This document shows, one piece after another, positions 52,560 through 64,000 of a DNA stretch of 64,000 nucleotides (the first letter of the stretch is position 1; each line of letters opens with the position of its first letter). Both the position numbers and the translations under genes were made by a program. This DNA is from Daphnia carinata (lineage: Eukaryota; Arthropoda; Branchiopoda; Diplostraca; Daphniidae): contig NC_081338.1 in assembly GCF_022539665.2 (NCBI RefSeq), positions 3,657,679 through 3,721,678 of the forward strand, given 5' to 3'. The notes under the pieces were generated by a model that was given only the letters and a program-made list of their open reading frames with translations, was not told where the DNA came from and ran no database searches.

Positions 52560-54889
52560 AATAGCTCCGACAAAAAAAAAAAAAAAGAAGAACTTGCTTT
52601 ATTATCACGGTACCATGACAACCATATCGCGGTAGCGAGAGAGCCTTGATGCAATTTCACACCGAGCCGAGGACGACTAGAATTCGAACAAGTCCGACTG
52701 GGTGGAATTCATCCAAGCGACTGGCCAGGCCAGGAGGATAGAAAAAGAAGGAGAAGAAGAAGAAGCAGCGGCGAGGCATTGACTTCTGTCTGTCCAAGAC
52801 GCCAGGTGGTCGACTCTTTATTGTGATTGCAGTAACCACACAGTGGAAGAAAGAAAACGAAGAAAGCAAAAATGGAAAAGAAAAAGGAGGATAAAACGAC
52901 AGCCGGCGGGACTACAAATCCAAACTCAGCCACCAAATGGCTAGTAATCCGAACCTGAAAATCCCGATAAATAATCGGGAACGGGCGCGACGAGTGAAGA
53001 ACCTTGTTGTCGTCTTTTTTCTGCGTTGTATAGAGCAGCAAACGCGACCATTTTAACATTTTTTTTTTTTTCAAATGGCTTAAAATGTCCAGCGGCTCTT
53101 TCAAACTGGTTTTCCTTCTTGTTTCTTTCTCTGTATGTGTTCACCTCTTCCTTCATGATATAATTTCACGTTTGAGAAAATCTTCACGCTGAACGATTCC
53201 AAAAATCCTTTAGGGCCTCAAGTCTCACGGACATTCCTGTCAAATTTTTACTGAGGGATACACGCAACCGAACGGTGACTGGTCCTCATTTTTTTTTCCG
53301 TTCGTATTTTTGGATTGTCTATAATTAGGGTGTACGAGTGGAAGCTGGATGGACACCTAGCGACTGGCATCAGCAATATAATAAAGTCAAGAACCAAAAC
53401 ATGAAACGGATTTTTTTAACCAAACGGATTTTTGATTCCACACAAACGCCATCTAACCAATCACACGAAAATGGCAGTATTTTGTCCTCTTCTCGTCTAC
53501 ATTCTTTATGATAACGCAAAAAAAAAAAACACGGCAGTAATATACGGGTGATTAAAAACGAAAAACAAAGAGAGAGAAAATTGCCTCTAACAAGCTATTG
53601 GGCACTCTTGTGAGAAGAATCCCACACTGTTTTGTCGTGAATTGAATGGCTCAAGCCCCTTTTATATTTTTCGTGTTTCCCACGTTCGTGATGAAGGCCA
53701 CCTGCCGCCTGATTTGCTCCGAGTACACTACAACCCCCCCCCTCTCTTTTTTCCATTTGTTTACGCGTGACACAAAAGGGGTTTTGTGAAGAGATAGAGG
53801 GGTGTACGGGTTGGCTTACATCCGCCCGATTGACGAGAATACTACTGCTAGTCAGGTGACCCGTAGGTCGAGAACGATAGAATAACCCAATAGAATTGAA
53901 CATAACAATAATAACATGTCTACCCTGCTACTCGCATTGGAGCCTGCTACCACTTTTCCAGCGGTTGTCATGAGGCAGCAGCAGATACACATATGCATGT
54001 ATGTTTTAACAATATGCGAAGTCTGGCAACCTATATGGGTCTGATAGGAAGTATCAAGATTGTCTTACCTCTTTGTAATGATCCATTGATGAGAACATTC
54101 TTGACTGGTTTGACGACCCAACTGCTTGCAGACCAGCATGAGGCAAGGTCACCCAGGAAACAGCACAGTTCCTATAGTCCTTTGTAGGCCTCCCAACAAC
54201 ACGCCACGAAGCAGTTGAAACTGTCAAAGTTCACTTTTATCTTTTAATTTTTCTATTCACGATCGTGAAGGTTATCGCGAGCAGACTTGCTATGCCTTAA
54301 AACGTTGTAACTCTGCTGTTACGTCACACACACTCCGAATCCTACAAATCAAACCGCGAATTCTATTACGAAAAATGCCTGCACATGTCTTTTGAATTAA
54401 TTAGTGAAAAATTTTGATTGAGCCTCACGTCAATCTATGTCGGAACGCCATGATAGATTTCCACTAGGAGACGACACTCAGGTGGAATAGAAATAAGAGT
54501 ATAATATTAAAACAGCGTTGCCTAATAAATTGTGACGCACTAGAGGACATAAGAAGCCCCACAACAACAGTACCTGCGTGCGCAACCTACACTTCCTGCC
54601 TTCGTAATACAGAACAATAATGTAAAGACTTAGCAATAATCTTATTATCAAGACTTTTTATGTTTTATCGTTGTTCATACATAGCCGACACCCCTAGATA
54701 AAAAATAGGAGATTGGGAAACATCAATGGCTAGGTAAAATGAAAGAGAACGAAAACAAATAAACCTTTTAACATCGGAAATCGTTAGTAACATCAGTCAT
54801 TGAACGTTTCGTTTACTCTTCATAGATGTGTATATGAAATGCGTCAACTTAATAGTTTTTAGCACACGTTTTTTCTCTTTTTCTCACGA

Positions 54890-56139
54890 TTAGTGAATGG
54901 TTAGCAAGTTTAACTTGAAATCGAGACTATCTTTCCATGCGACGCAGATGCAATAATGATGAAATAGTTGATCTAATAATTCTTTCTCATCAAGAAATTC
55001 AATTCTTTCTATCCTTTGAATTTCGAGGGGTGATATTAGACTGTGATAGACTTGATTCATCTCTAACGCTCGGGCTCCATCCCATCCGTTAAGAATAAAT
55101 CTTTACAATGCAAATGAAAATTAACTGTACAGCACAATATTATGAATTTAGCTACCGGTCTTCTTGTGTTTTAAGTGATGCGCAAGCCTTAACTCCTGCT
55201 AGAGAACAACCCCTGGATCTCAAGTTAGATAACATGACATCACCGAATCTGTCAGTCATGTTGACCTAAACAAAGGAAAATTTACATTTGTAAAATCCAT
55301 GCAGTCTCTTTCCCATTAAAAACCTGCTCGTAATTGACGCAGAAGGTGGTGGAGAATTTGTCCGCAATAAATTGCAAAATGGCATGGCTGTATTCTATGG
55401 GCATATAGACCAAAACACACTCGAAAAGGAAAAGCGTCGGCACATTGTATTCCAGGGAACAGTCCGCAAGTTTGGACTCGACTTCTGATAATTTGCGGAG
55501 ATCAGCCGCGGCCAAGTGATAGACCCCAGAATGCAATTCACTGGTGCTGTATTTTATTTCCTCATCTGATAGAAAGGATTTTTTTAAATATTTTATTCTT
55601 TATGTATTAACGTAAAAAAAAAAAAAAATAATAAAAAACCCAAGATAAAACAAAACAAAACATAGCTACCATCACAATGGAGTCCTTGGATCAACTTGTC
55701 ATTATTCCTAATGTAGTGGCATTTGCGTGAAGTAACATTCGCAAAATCAATTTCTACAAACTTTTTCACCAATAGACCTGCATCAAGCAGCTTCCAATAT
55801 AGAGTGTCAAATCCAGCTCCAAAATTAACAATTTGGCAATTTCCTTCCATGGCCTTCATATGAAGTGCATGTTATAGTAGGATAAGCTATACCTGTTTGT
55901 ATTAGATGCTATCAAGATACCTTTATAAATTTTTCAATTATATTTGTGATGCCCATAACTCTTGCAAAATATCCCCGATTTATTTCAGGTGTCTTCCTTT
56001 CAGTGTTTCGTACCAAAAGAGGCAAATATGGATCAGACCAGTACCCCAAGTGAATTGCAAATCTTTTGCAGATACTTGCATCGTCATTCGTCGATCGGAC
56101 GGCTTCATCGCCGTCCAAATTATGCTTGTCCATTAACAA
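54890..56139 (-). CDS. LCMT1: Leucine carboxyl methyltransferase 1 (PP2A methyltransferase)
   Basis: Uses S-adenosylmethionine to methylate the C-terminal leucine carboxyl of the PP2A catalytic subunit, which favours assembly of PP2A holoenzymes. Five exons: 56139-55921, 55853-55670, 55565-55324, 55265-55156, 55100-54890. Total 966 nt, 321 aa (human 334). Seen in order: ASICKRFAIHLGYWSDPY, PEINRGYFARV, the SAM-binding loop NFGAGFDTLYW, EIDF, AADLRKL, FECVLVYM, NYEQ, and the C-terminal EFLDEKELLDQLFHHYCICVA. All match LCMT1 wording. The start could be Met1 or Met3 (MLMDKHN). The exon 2 acceptor follows ATGAAG and is short of pyrimidines, but the phase fits. Divergent from POLD3, about 500 bp apart. 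Confidence 0.95.
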
Positions 56140-56636
56140 CGCAAATCCTGCACTGATGAAAGAACGTGAAAAGCTTTATTTTCAAGGGACTTCTACTTCT
56201 TTTAGAAAAGGTGACATTGGTTTACCTGGCTATCAAAGATTTTGGGAATGCCAAAGGCTTAAACAATATAATATACAATAAAGAACCAGAAACTCTACTT
56301 TTCTTTGATATTTTAGCTTATTTAAATAGAGTTACCAGGTATTTTTATCACTTCAAGTAGCCGATGCTAAATTCATAAACAAATACGCTGCACCGGCTGC
56401 CATCTTTCTCCAGGAGCGTACATTCTAATTTAATTCACAACATTTTCGGGAACGTTTACAAGAGACGAAACATTTTCAATCTAAATCAGAAACTTTATAT
56501 TCTTGATGTGTTTTTCGCGTTCTCGTCTGTGAAATAAAACGTTTTTTTTTACGATTGTAGTGTAGTTTAATTAAAATGGCAATCCGGAGATGAAGCATAA
56601 ATAAAGGTTTTTTGAGGCGGGAAAATAACAAACAAG
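56140..56636. promoter_or_regulatory. Divergent promoter region, LCMT1 / POLD3
   Basis: The 497 bp between the two start codons must hold both promoters and leaders. No TATA-like element was placed with confidence. Confidence 0.5.
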
Positions 56637-58230
56637 ATGGCAGATCCGTCAGACGTAGATAAATTGCTGGAAAATGTGGAACAATTTGTCAACGATGAAA
56701 ATAAAATAGTAAGTATAGCGCATGTATTTGCCGTATTTAGTGGTAAACATTCGTGTATATTTCTCTTTCTAGGTGACTTACGAATTTCTCAGCCAAAATT
56801 GTGGAATTCATGTGAACCTGGCAAAGACGTAAGATTTTCTTCCCACAAGTTATTGCTGGTATCTAATGGTACAAAATTTTAGTGTTTTAGAAAAATATGT
56901 TGAAGAGTTGAAAAAGAAGAAGAATGATTTACTACACCAGGTTGTGTATAGCCTGGCTGGATATGTTGACAAAAATATTAGATGTCTGCTCGTCAAAGAT
57001 ACAAATCTCGAAGAAACAAAATTAAAGCTAGATAAAATCATTTCACTTCATGTCTACAGTGTTCAGAAAGGAAAGTTGGACAATCTTAGTCTTTTGTACA
57101 ATAGCAACCTTACTGAATTTAACAAAAGCATTCAGCAATGTTGTAGCCAAAGTGGCATTAGCTGCCCTGCAGCAAAATTGAAACCTCGTGCAGAATTGGC
57201 CATCAATAATACTACTGAAGTAAAAAAAAATGTAGAACCAATAAAGCCTGAATACTCTTTGTTGAAGAAAGAGGAAGAAAACCTGGATGCTTGCAACTCA
57301 AAACCAGGAACACATACTGAAACCCACCCCCAAGAACCTTTAAAAGCAAAGGAAAAGGCTTCTAGCAACAAGTTATCGATGAAAAAACCAGTTGGAAAGC
57401 CAGCAATTGCAGCATTTTTTGCTAACCAGCAAGCAATAGGAAGGGTTAATCCTGTCAAGGAAGAAAAGAAAGAAGCTCCCGAGGAAATAAAAAAATCAGT
57501 AAACGGCAAAAGGGTGGTTCGCGAGCCCAGCGATGACGAAAGTGAGAATAAAGATATTAACGTAGACGCCATAAAAGCCACCAAGAGGTTCAAACTGTCG
57601 GAAGAAGTAAAACCCGTAAAATCTAACGCAACCAAAACACAAAAAGTTGCAAGGAAAGCGAAACGAGGGAGCAAAACTTCGGAGAAAACGCAACGCAAAA
57701 GGATCCAGCAGTTTTCGGATTCTGAGTCTAGCGGTGATGGTATGTTCTTGACTCTTCCTCAATAATCCCACTGAACGTTACTTTCCGTCTTATTCTTTCA
57801 CTGCAACTAGATGAAGAGGAGCAGGACATTGTTCTTTCTCTCCCAGAGATACCAACACAAATGCCGGCTCCGATGTCCGAAGACGACGATGATGTTTTGA
57901 ACGCTACGGTTATTGAACCCAGTGATAATCCTAAACGTAATAGAAAACTGGTGACCAAGACTTACATGGATAAAGATGGCTTTGTGGGTATGGCGATACA
58001 AACTAGTTCCTCTTTGTGTTTCCCCTACTCATTTTCAATTTCGTTTAGTTACGAAGCGAGAGTTTGAAACTTGTGAAGAAGAAGAAATACCTGATCCTAC
58101 TCCTGAAGTTAAAGAAAAGGAAAAATCTAAAGAGATTCCCAAAGCAGATACGCAGCCAAAAACCAAACACCCATCTCCTCCTGGCAAAACCAAGCAAAAG
58201 TCGATCACTAGCTTTTTTACGCGTAAATAG
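56637..58230 (+). CDS. POLD3: DNA polymerase delta subunit 3 (p66/p68)
   Basis: Accessory subunit that links polymerase delta to PCNA; nuclear, in lagging-strand synthesis and repair. Five exons: 56637-56708, 56773-56828, 56883-57739, 57811-57987, 58049-58230. Total 1,344 nt, 447 aa (human 466). The N-terminal winged-helix part reads NVEQFVNDENKIVTYEFLS, like human POLD3. The middle is Lys/Glu/Ser-rich and apparently disordered, with a KKPVGKPAIAAFFANQ stretch. Near the end KTYMDKDGFVVTK matches the conserved KTYLDGEG-VTEK block. The last residues QKSITSFFTRK are a PCNA-interacting (PIP) box. The conserved ends and poor middle are normal for this family. The start follows the best initiation context (AACAAGATGG). 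Confidence 0.93.
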
Positions 58231-58950
58231 CCCCACTTTTTGGCCCATCAGTGAAAATTCAAATTCTATCGGATACATCATGTAATGCATCATGTAGTCT
58301 AACAAATACAATCTCATATGTTCATTTTTTTTCTATCGTCAAGTGATCTCGAGATGATTGTATCATTATTTTACTTTTCAGTTAACCTGGGTTTTCTTTA
58401 GCATTGAACTTATCCTTTTTTTTCACATAACATCCCATAGAATAGAATCCACGTTTTCGAAGCCTCATGGAGTGAGGGGTCAGGAGGTTGTGAGGAATAT
58501 AAAGTCTAGCGTAGTTCACGAGATTTTTGTCTGAGTTCTTTTGTAAGCGGTTTCCGTAACAAAACGTTAAAGACGAAGCATTGTTGCATAAAAATTGAAC
58601 GCATTACTAAGCAGTTTTTCAATAGTTCTAGGATGCACGACAGATGGCAGCGTTCGATGTTTATCAACAACGGGGTTGAAAACAGGTAAAAAGACTTCGC
58701 GTTGATGAGTTTTGATGAAACAACCGGTAGAACAGGTAAAACACGTTACTGAAGTGGTTTCGTGAAAGTTGGTCAGGACAAAACTAGAGGTAAATTTGGA
58801 CCTTCTAGTCCGAAGGTTGTCAAAGGAAGTACTTACTGAGAAAAAAGATTGAAATTGCATTTAAATATTCAACTTTATAATTGTACATAGTTTAATGCAG
58901 TATAGCTTGTTCTGTTTCTTCTTGTAAGTTCTAATTGTTTTTTAGGCAAT
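58231..58950. other. POLD3 / MVD intergenic, with likely MVD 5' UTR
   Basis: The MVD start codon follows a TTTTTTAG acceptor-like site by only a few bases, suggesting a spliced non-coding first exon somewhere in this 720 bp. No other gene is seen. A 97-codon ORF on the minus strand has no family resemblance. Confidence 0.45.
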
Positions 58951-60494
58951 ATGAGCATGGATTCCCATAGAAGCAAATCATGCACCTGCATTGCACCCAT
59001 CAACATTGCAGTGATAAAATACTGTAAGTTTAAGACAAGTTATAAAAAACTTCTTTTCACTAACTTTTTTTTTCATTTTCTCATTCAGGGGGTAAGAGTG
59101 ACGAAGATCAGATTATTCCCTTAAATGATTCTGTTTCCCTGACTCTGGACACTGATTATGTAAGTAAGATTTGGCAATCCTTCTCAACAGTACCTACATA
59201 ATGTAGCTAACTTGAGTTCACTTTGTTTAGATGTACACTAAGACTACTGCCACAATTAGCTCTGAACTTACCAAAGACAGCATTGTCCTCAATAATGAAG
59301 AAGCCTCTGGAGATGGAGTACGTTTCCAAAATTGCCTTTCTGAAAGTAACCCTTTAACTCTTGCACTCCAGAACGTTGTCAACTGGAACTGGAACACTAA
59401 TTAACATTTTAACACAAATTCAGTTAGAAAGCTTGCAGCTTCAAGTAAATATACCTCAACTGTTGAAAAATCCAAATGGAAGGTGGCAATTGTTTCCCAG
59501 AACAATTTCCCAACTAAAGCTGGCTTGGCATCTTCAGCTTCAGGTTATGCATGCCTAGGTATGAATAACAATTGAACATTTTAATGTACTTGCAATTTAA
59601 AACGAATTTATTTTCTAGTATTTACGTTGGCTCAACTATTCGAGCTGGAATCTCAAAAATCCGAATTGTCTGCTCTCGCGAGACGCGGATCTGGGTCTGC
59701 CTGTCGGTCCTTGTTTGGTGGATTTGTCCAATGGTTTCATGACTCTCAACCCTGTGTCGCACGGCCAATCGCTGAAGCAGAACATTGGCCCGAGTTGCGT
59801 TGTCTGGTTGCTGTCGTCTCGAGCACTAGCAAAGCTGTTGGCAGCACGGAAGGAATGAGACGAAGCGTTAAAACAAGCAAACTGTTAGAACATCGTATCA
59901 AGCATATCGTCCGAGACAGAGTTGAGGAAATGAAAATGGTAGATTAGGCTTTTTTTTCCCATAGATTGTCGCATTTTTCCTTTTTTTTTTTTTTTTAATT
60001 AGGCCATTCTTCAAAAGGACTTCGTCAAGTTTGCCGAGCTGACTATGCAAGATAGCAACCAGTTTCATGCAATTTGTCTTGACACCTATCCCCCACTATT
60101 TTACATGAATAGCACATCGCAGGCTATTATCCAGCTGGTGCATCGCTATAACGAGATTAGACAAAATATTAAGGTAACTTTTGAAAGTCTAAATCCTGAA
60201 AAAAGCTTGGATCAGATTGTAATTTTCTTCCAGGTGGCATACACCTTCGACGCCGGACCAAATGCCGTGCTTTTTATGGAAGAAAGTGAACTTAATCGTT
60301 TTGCGTCTGTGTTTCACTCCTTCTTCGGATCTATTCCGCACGAAAGTTTTTTCAGAGGAAAGGTACCTGATCCAGTGGATTCAACGAAAGATGTGGAAGC
60401 TTTAGGGCCAGATAAGGCGTTGAAAGGCCAAGTTCAATATACTATTGTATGCCATGTTGGTCAAGGTCCCAAAAACATTGACCCAACAGGTTGA
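58951..60494 (+). CDS. MVD: Diphosphomevalonate decarboxylase
   Basis: Converts mevalonate 5-diphosphate and ATP to isopentenyl diphosphate, the last step of the upper mevalonate pathway. In arthropods this feeds farnesyl-derived hormones, dolichol and prenylation, not sterol synthesis. Seven exons: 58951-59023, 59089-59159, 59231-59345, 59424-59558, 59619-59938, 60003-60173, 60234-60494. Total 1,146 nt, 381 aa (human 400). GHMP-kinase-fold motifs: APINIAVIKYWGK at the N-terminus, NNFPTKAGLASSASGYACL (phosphate-binding loop), ARRGSGSACRSLFGGF, QDSNQFHAICLDTYPP, and YTFDAGPNAV near the C-terminus with the catalytic Asp. Exon 3 must run through GGAGTACG, not splice there, to keep FQNCLSEIRKL, which matches the family. 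The C-terminus is slightly shorter than in vertebrates. Confidence 0.95.
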
Positions 60495-60574
60495 ATTGTT
60501 CAAATACACTTTACTTTAGAGGTTCGCTTTATGCGTCCATAAGCTGAACTTATCGATTTTTGCTTCAAAAAACA
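60495..60574. other. Convergent 3' ends of MVD and GTF2H1
   Basis: Only 80 bp separate the two stop codons, so the 3' UTRs of the two transcripts almost certainly overlap. Confidence 0.7.
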
Positions 60575-62748
60575 TCACATTGAAGACACGGCAGTTCGTG
60601 GCAAAGGGCGCCGTTCAGATAATTGGGAATGTTTTCTTATGGCTGCCTGGAGTTGGAACCTTAAGGGTCTGAGAATATTTTCGGCTTCACTCGACGTGCT
60701 TGCTTGAATGAGCTTCTGTTCGTAGGGAGTCAATTTTGCCTGTTTAATCAAAAACACAACAATTCATCATGGGTAGATATATTACAGCTTTTAGGAATGT
60801 ATAGACCTACTTGATTGAATTTGTGAAGGGCATCTATCATTCGATTGGTCTTCTGCACTAGTTCAGGTGTTGACGGAGGAAACGCAGCCCAAAAATGTTT
60901 CAGAATTTCACTAAGTGAAACGTATAGTTCTTTTAGTTCTTTCTGCAGTTCGCTCGTCAGATCTATGAATGCCACAAGGTAATGTTATAAAAACGTTATT
61001 CTCCTCAACTGATGAACACAGAAAATTTCATACGGATCGCCGAATTTGGCTGAGGTCCTCGCATTAAGGAACCACCGATGGATAGTTCACCTAAGACGGT
61101 GACCGCCGTGGCGGAACTGAGTACATCTAAGGGGTTATATCTATCGCCTCCTCCACGCATCCATCGGCCTAGAATAGATTTGAAGGTATTCGGATCAACT
61201 GCCTGTCCGGTAGATGATCCGTTTTTGTTGACTCCTAAACATGATGAGGTAATATAGATAACATAATGTAGAATGAATTAAGAGAATGTATGATAAAACC
61301 TGCTTGTGAGGTAACTGTGGTGGGAGGTCCGTTAAGGTACCTCTCAATACGGCACAGATTCAATTGGACGGAAGGATTTGATTCATTAGACTCCAAATCA
61401 TCATAAGTTAACGCCTCTTGTAACCTCATCTGCACGTAAAAGGAAAAGACTGAGTAACTGAAATATTTGAAGTTATACTTCCATACCCTCTTTGGTGGAG
61501 CGGCTTCAACAACAGCAGGCTCAGCTCCAGCTGCTTGTTCAGAAGCTTTTAAAACTAAGATGGAATGCTGGTTAAACCTAAAATCAAATATTTTGAGACA
61601 GCAAATCTAAAACAACACAGATATAAACAAGTGAAGTTTTACCGTCGAATCATGTTTTGATGGGCAATATTGTTAATTTTGGCGTTGGATGGGGTTCCCG
61701 AGGTTTCTTCTTCTACATCATTCAGCGCCGTTAGATCCAGAAGAGGATCGTTGATGGCAGTTGTAAGATCTTGTTTTAGTACTAGGAAAACCATAACCAA
61801 TTTTTGTATAGAGCATGACTGATATAATGTTTCACTTTGGTTACCTTGTTCGTCTTGTTTGCCGCAGTCCGTAAATAGATCTTTGGTATCATTAATATTT
61901 TTGTCACGGTGCAAGTAATGGGATGAGAAAAACTTTTTCCAAAACTCCTCTTCTGTCATTTTGTTTGGTACACACTTCAGATGTTTTTGCTTTACTGATG
62001 GGTAGGTTCTGAAGATGCTGGCCATCACATCAGATGTTAGTAGGTACCTAACACCACCATTGCAGCCATCTGTTTGAGGTTTGATATCAGCCTAAACAGG
62101 GATAAAATGCTTTTAACATTAAACACATTGAAATGTTAGTCTAATAATTCATTAAGGAATACCAAGAATGAAGCTGAGATGCCAACATCTTGCTGGGTGG
62201 CATTTTTAGTTTCTTGTTGTTGTTTAATAAATTGTGTTGCATGATCAGACCAAAATTCCTCAGCAGATATGACATTTGACTTTACAAGATCCATGTACAA
62301 CTGGCGATACTGAGGGTTTTCAGACAGAAAAAGCTTTTTCTCTTCAAGATCTTTGTTAACCATTCTTTTGAACTTGGGTAGCATGAGTTGAAGTAAATCT
62401 TTCACTTTATCCCTGTCTGCCATTTGCTCAGCTTGTCCTGATGGATTAACAAACTGGAATGTTGTTGCACTTCCATCATGTAGACACACTTGCAACTGTA
62501 CTTTAGGCTTTCCTTCTGGTGAAATCTTTTGGGCTACAAAAAAGTTGAGGGATGAAATGGAAATCTCAGGTAGGGCAATAGACATGCAGCTTACTTTTGA
62601 TATCTGAGTATTTGTGCGATACACTGAAACTGTCTTTATTCCCCACCATCCATCCCAGCCTTTCTGTCATTAAATATAGTTCTCCTTCATTTTTCTTTAG
62701 TTTTACGTGAGGCACTAACAGGAGAATACTTTCCGATGATGAAGTCAT
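60575..62748 (-). CDS. GTF2H1: General transcription factor IIH subunit 1 (p62)
   Basis: Core TFIIH subunit that holds XPD and p44 and contacts XPC, TFIIE and activators; acts in transcription start and nucleotide excision repair. Nine exons: 62748-62595, 62533-62163, 62091-61845, 61781-61643, 61577-61487, 61429-61300, 61234-61034, 60962-60811, 60739-60575. Total 1,650 nt, 549 aa (human 548). The N-terminal PH-like domain reads [16 protein letters not shown], then [13 protein letters not shown] and [16 protein letters not shown]. First BSD domain: [10 protein letters not shown]. Second: [19 protein letters not shown], followed by [10 protein letters not shown]. The C-terminal helical part reads [24 protein letters not shown]. 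All blocks are in the expected order. Divergent from TAF11. Confidence 0.96.
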
Positions 62749-63026
62749 TTTTCGAAAAAAAAATGTGGCCGAAAGATTCGTCTGCTAGTCGGTAGAGCCA
62801 TCTGTAGTTCTTGTTAAACACTTCATGTTCGACCAAGATATTTATGATACTACAAGCAGTGTTGTTTTGACAGTTCAAGAAACTTAGCAAATAAAAGCAG
62901 AGCTAATTTTCTTGCCAAACCCTTCATTTGAACTCTAAGTCCGGCATTAATATTTAATTATATCGCGAATGAGCACGATAAAAAAAACCTAAACCATAGA
63001 TTGCTGAAACAAGTAATTCAAATAAA
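62749..63026. promoter_or_regulatory. Divergent promoter, GTF2H1 / TAF11
   Basis: Two start codons lie 278 bp apart on opposite strands. The sequence is A-T-rich with no obvious TATA box in the right place for either gene. A single bidirectional nucleosome-free region is the simplest reading. Confidence 0.6.
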
Positions 63027-63974
63027 ATGGACATGAATGTGTCAACTGGTTCCATTTCTGAAGATGGTGAAATGAGTGATGTTAACATTACTCATTCTAG
63101 TGAGAATGATGACGATGACGGAGGACAATCGACAACAAGGAATTCTTCAGTTTCCCCTTTCAAGAGCAGTTCTCGCAGAGAAACAAAACAGAGAAAGCAG
63201 GTTTCTGAATCAGAGACAGATTACGATGAAGAAAATGGAGAAATGGACCCCCTTGCAAGGATGCTTTCCACACCGACACATGGGGACGAATCCAGTGAGC
63301 CACCAGAGAAGATTCAGAAACTTAGTGATGAAAAGAAAACTGAAGGTGAATTTGTTATGCCCAAGTCATCTCCAATGTCATCCTCAGAAACCCCACCGCC
63401 AACCTCTTCACCTTCAAAAGAAAGTGAAAAAGAAGCAGAACGGAGAGCTGAGTACAGAATTAAAAGAGAGGCTGAGGAAGAGGAAAGGGAAAAAATGCAA
63501 GTTTTAGTATCCAATTTCACAGAAGAACAGTTGGACCGTTACGAAATGTACAGAAGATCGGCTTTCCCAAAAGCAGCTATCAAACGAGTATGTTCGTCTA
63601 AATTTAACTGCAATACCAAGCATTCTTTGGTAATCACGTCCTTTTTTTTCTTCGTCTTGATTTATAATAGTTGATGCAGACCATTACCGGATGTTCTATT
63701 TCTCAAAACGTGGTCATCGCTATGGCCGGCATTGCCAAAGTTTTCGTCGGCGAAGTAGTAGAAGAAGGTACGTTTAAAAAATGCAGCAACAGACTATTAA
63801 ACGTGGTCAAATGCGTGGGAGCTCACTATGAATATTCTTATCATAGCTCTCGACGTCATGGAGCAATGGGGCGATAGCGGTCCACTTCAGCCCAAGCACT
63901 TGAGAGAAGCCGTCAGAAGAGTGAGGAATCGAGGAGGCATCCCCGGCTCGAAACCATTCGCAAAGGCCCTTTGA
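63027..63974 (+). CDS. TAF11: Transcription initiation factor TFIID subunit 11
   Basis: Histone-fold subunit of TFIID that pairs with TAF13 and contacts TBP and TFIIA at RNA polymerase II promoters. Three exons: 63027-63587, 63671-63767, 63847-63974. Total 786 nt, 261 aa. The first ~150 residues are acidic, Ser-rich and disordered, as in other TAF11 proteins. The conserved C-terminal histone fold reads [76 protein letters not shown]. The stop codon lies 26 bp before the window ends, so the CDS is complete but the 3' UTR is not. Confidence 0.97.
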
Positions 63975-64000
63975 AACTTATACTTACAACAATCAACTAC

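Larger units (their letters stand above)
46058..54889. other. 8.8 kb gene-free, low-complexity region
   Basis: No ORF here has splice partners or a recognisable family. The sequence is crowded with A, T and G homopolymers (for example G runs at ~52,201 and ~52,540, T run at ~47,610). It also has an ATTT tetranucleotide run (~46,335), CA (~48,523 and ~49,028), CT (~49,210) and TTC (~51,813) repeats. It most likely holds the kinase promoter, untranslated 5' exons and a large first intron, but no donor could be assigned. From about 53.2 kb the homopolymer density falls towards normal. Confidence 0.55.

Noticed and set aside
57132-57771. 188-codon minus-strand ORF inside POLD3
   Set aside because: It is a shadow of the low-complexity POLD3 exon 3.
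59311-59345. MVD exon 3 ending at GGA|GTACG
   Set aside because: The family sequence continues in frame (FQNCLSE) to a GTAACC donor whose phase fits the next exon.

Overview
The window is nuclear DNA from an arthropod, most likely a crustacean close to Daphnia. Genes are split into many short exons by small GT-AG introns, and the encoded proteins are animal orthologues (RagA, a GCK-III kinase, LCMT1, POLD3, mevalonate diphosphate decarboxylase, TFIIH p62, TAF11, ATP11-type flippases). The species call is inference; the eukaryotic and arthropod character is strong. All gene models were built by hand from splice sites and reading-frame continuity. Each multi-exon model below sums to a whole number of codons.

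Layout. 1-11.5 kb is gene-poor: one small secreted-protein gene (3,993-4,771, minus), one doubtful peptide-precursor ORF (927-1,337, minus), a tRNA-derived SINE and a GA microsatellite. 11.5-20.9 kb is a rearranged island. It holds an inverted partial copy of a flippase gene, a nearly perfect ~1.35 kb inverted repeat centred near 15,160 with tRNA-like sequences in its spacer, a small MITE family and a second TIR-bounded repeat. 20.9-38.4 kb is a head-to-tail array of three full-length class VI P4-ATPase (ATP11-type) genes on the minus strand with matching exon structure. 39.5-40.9 kb is RagA (plus), convergent with a GCK-III/MST3-type Ste20 kinase (42.1-46.0 kb, minus). 46.1-54.9 kb shows no convincing gene and is very rich in homopolymers and microsatellites. 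54.9-64 kb is a dense housekeeping cluster: LCMT1 (minus) divergent from POLD3 (plus), then MVD (plus) convergent with GTF2H1 (minus), which is divergent from TAF11 (plus).

How the genes fit together. The flippases keep phospholipid asymmetry in plasma and endosomal membranes. RagA carries amino-acid signals to mTORC1 on lysosomes, and LCMT1 activates PP2A. POLD3 is a DNA polymerase delta subunit. GTF2H1 and TAF11 belong to TFIIH and TFIID of the same RNA polymerase II pre-initiation complex and appear to share a ~280 bp divergent promoter. MVD makes isopentenyl diphosphate. Apart from the GTF2H1/TAF11 pair and the flippase array, nothing suggests functional clustering.
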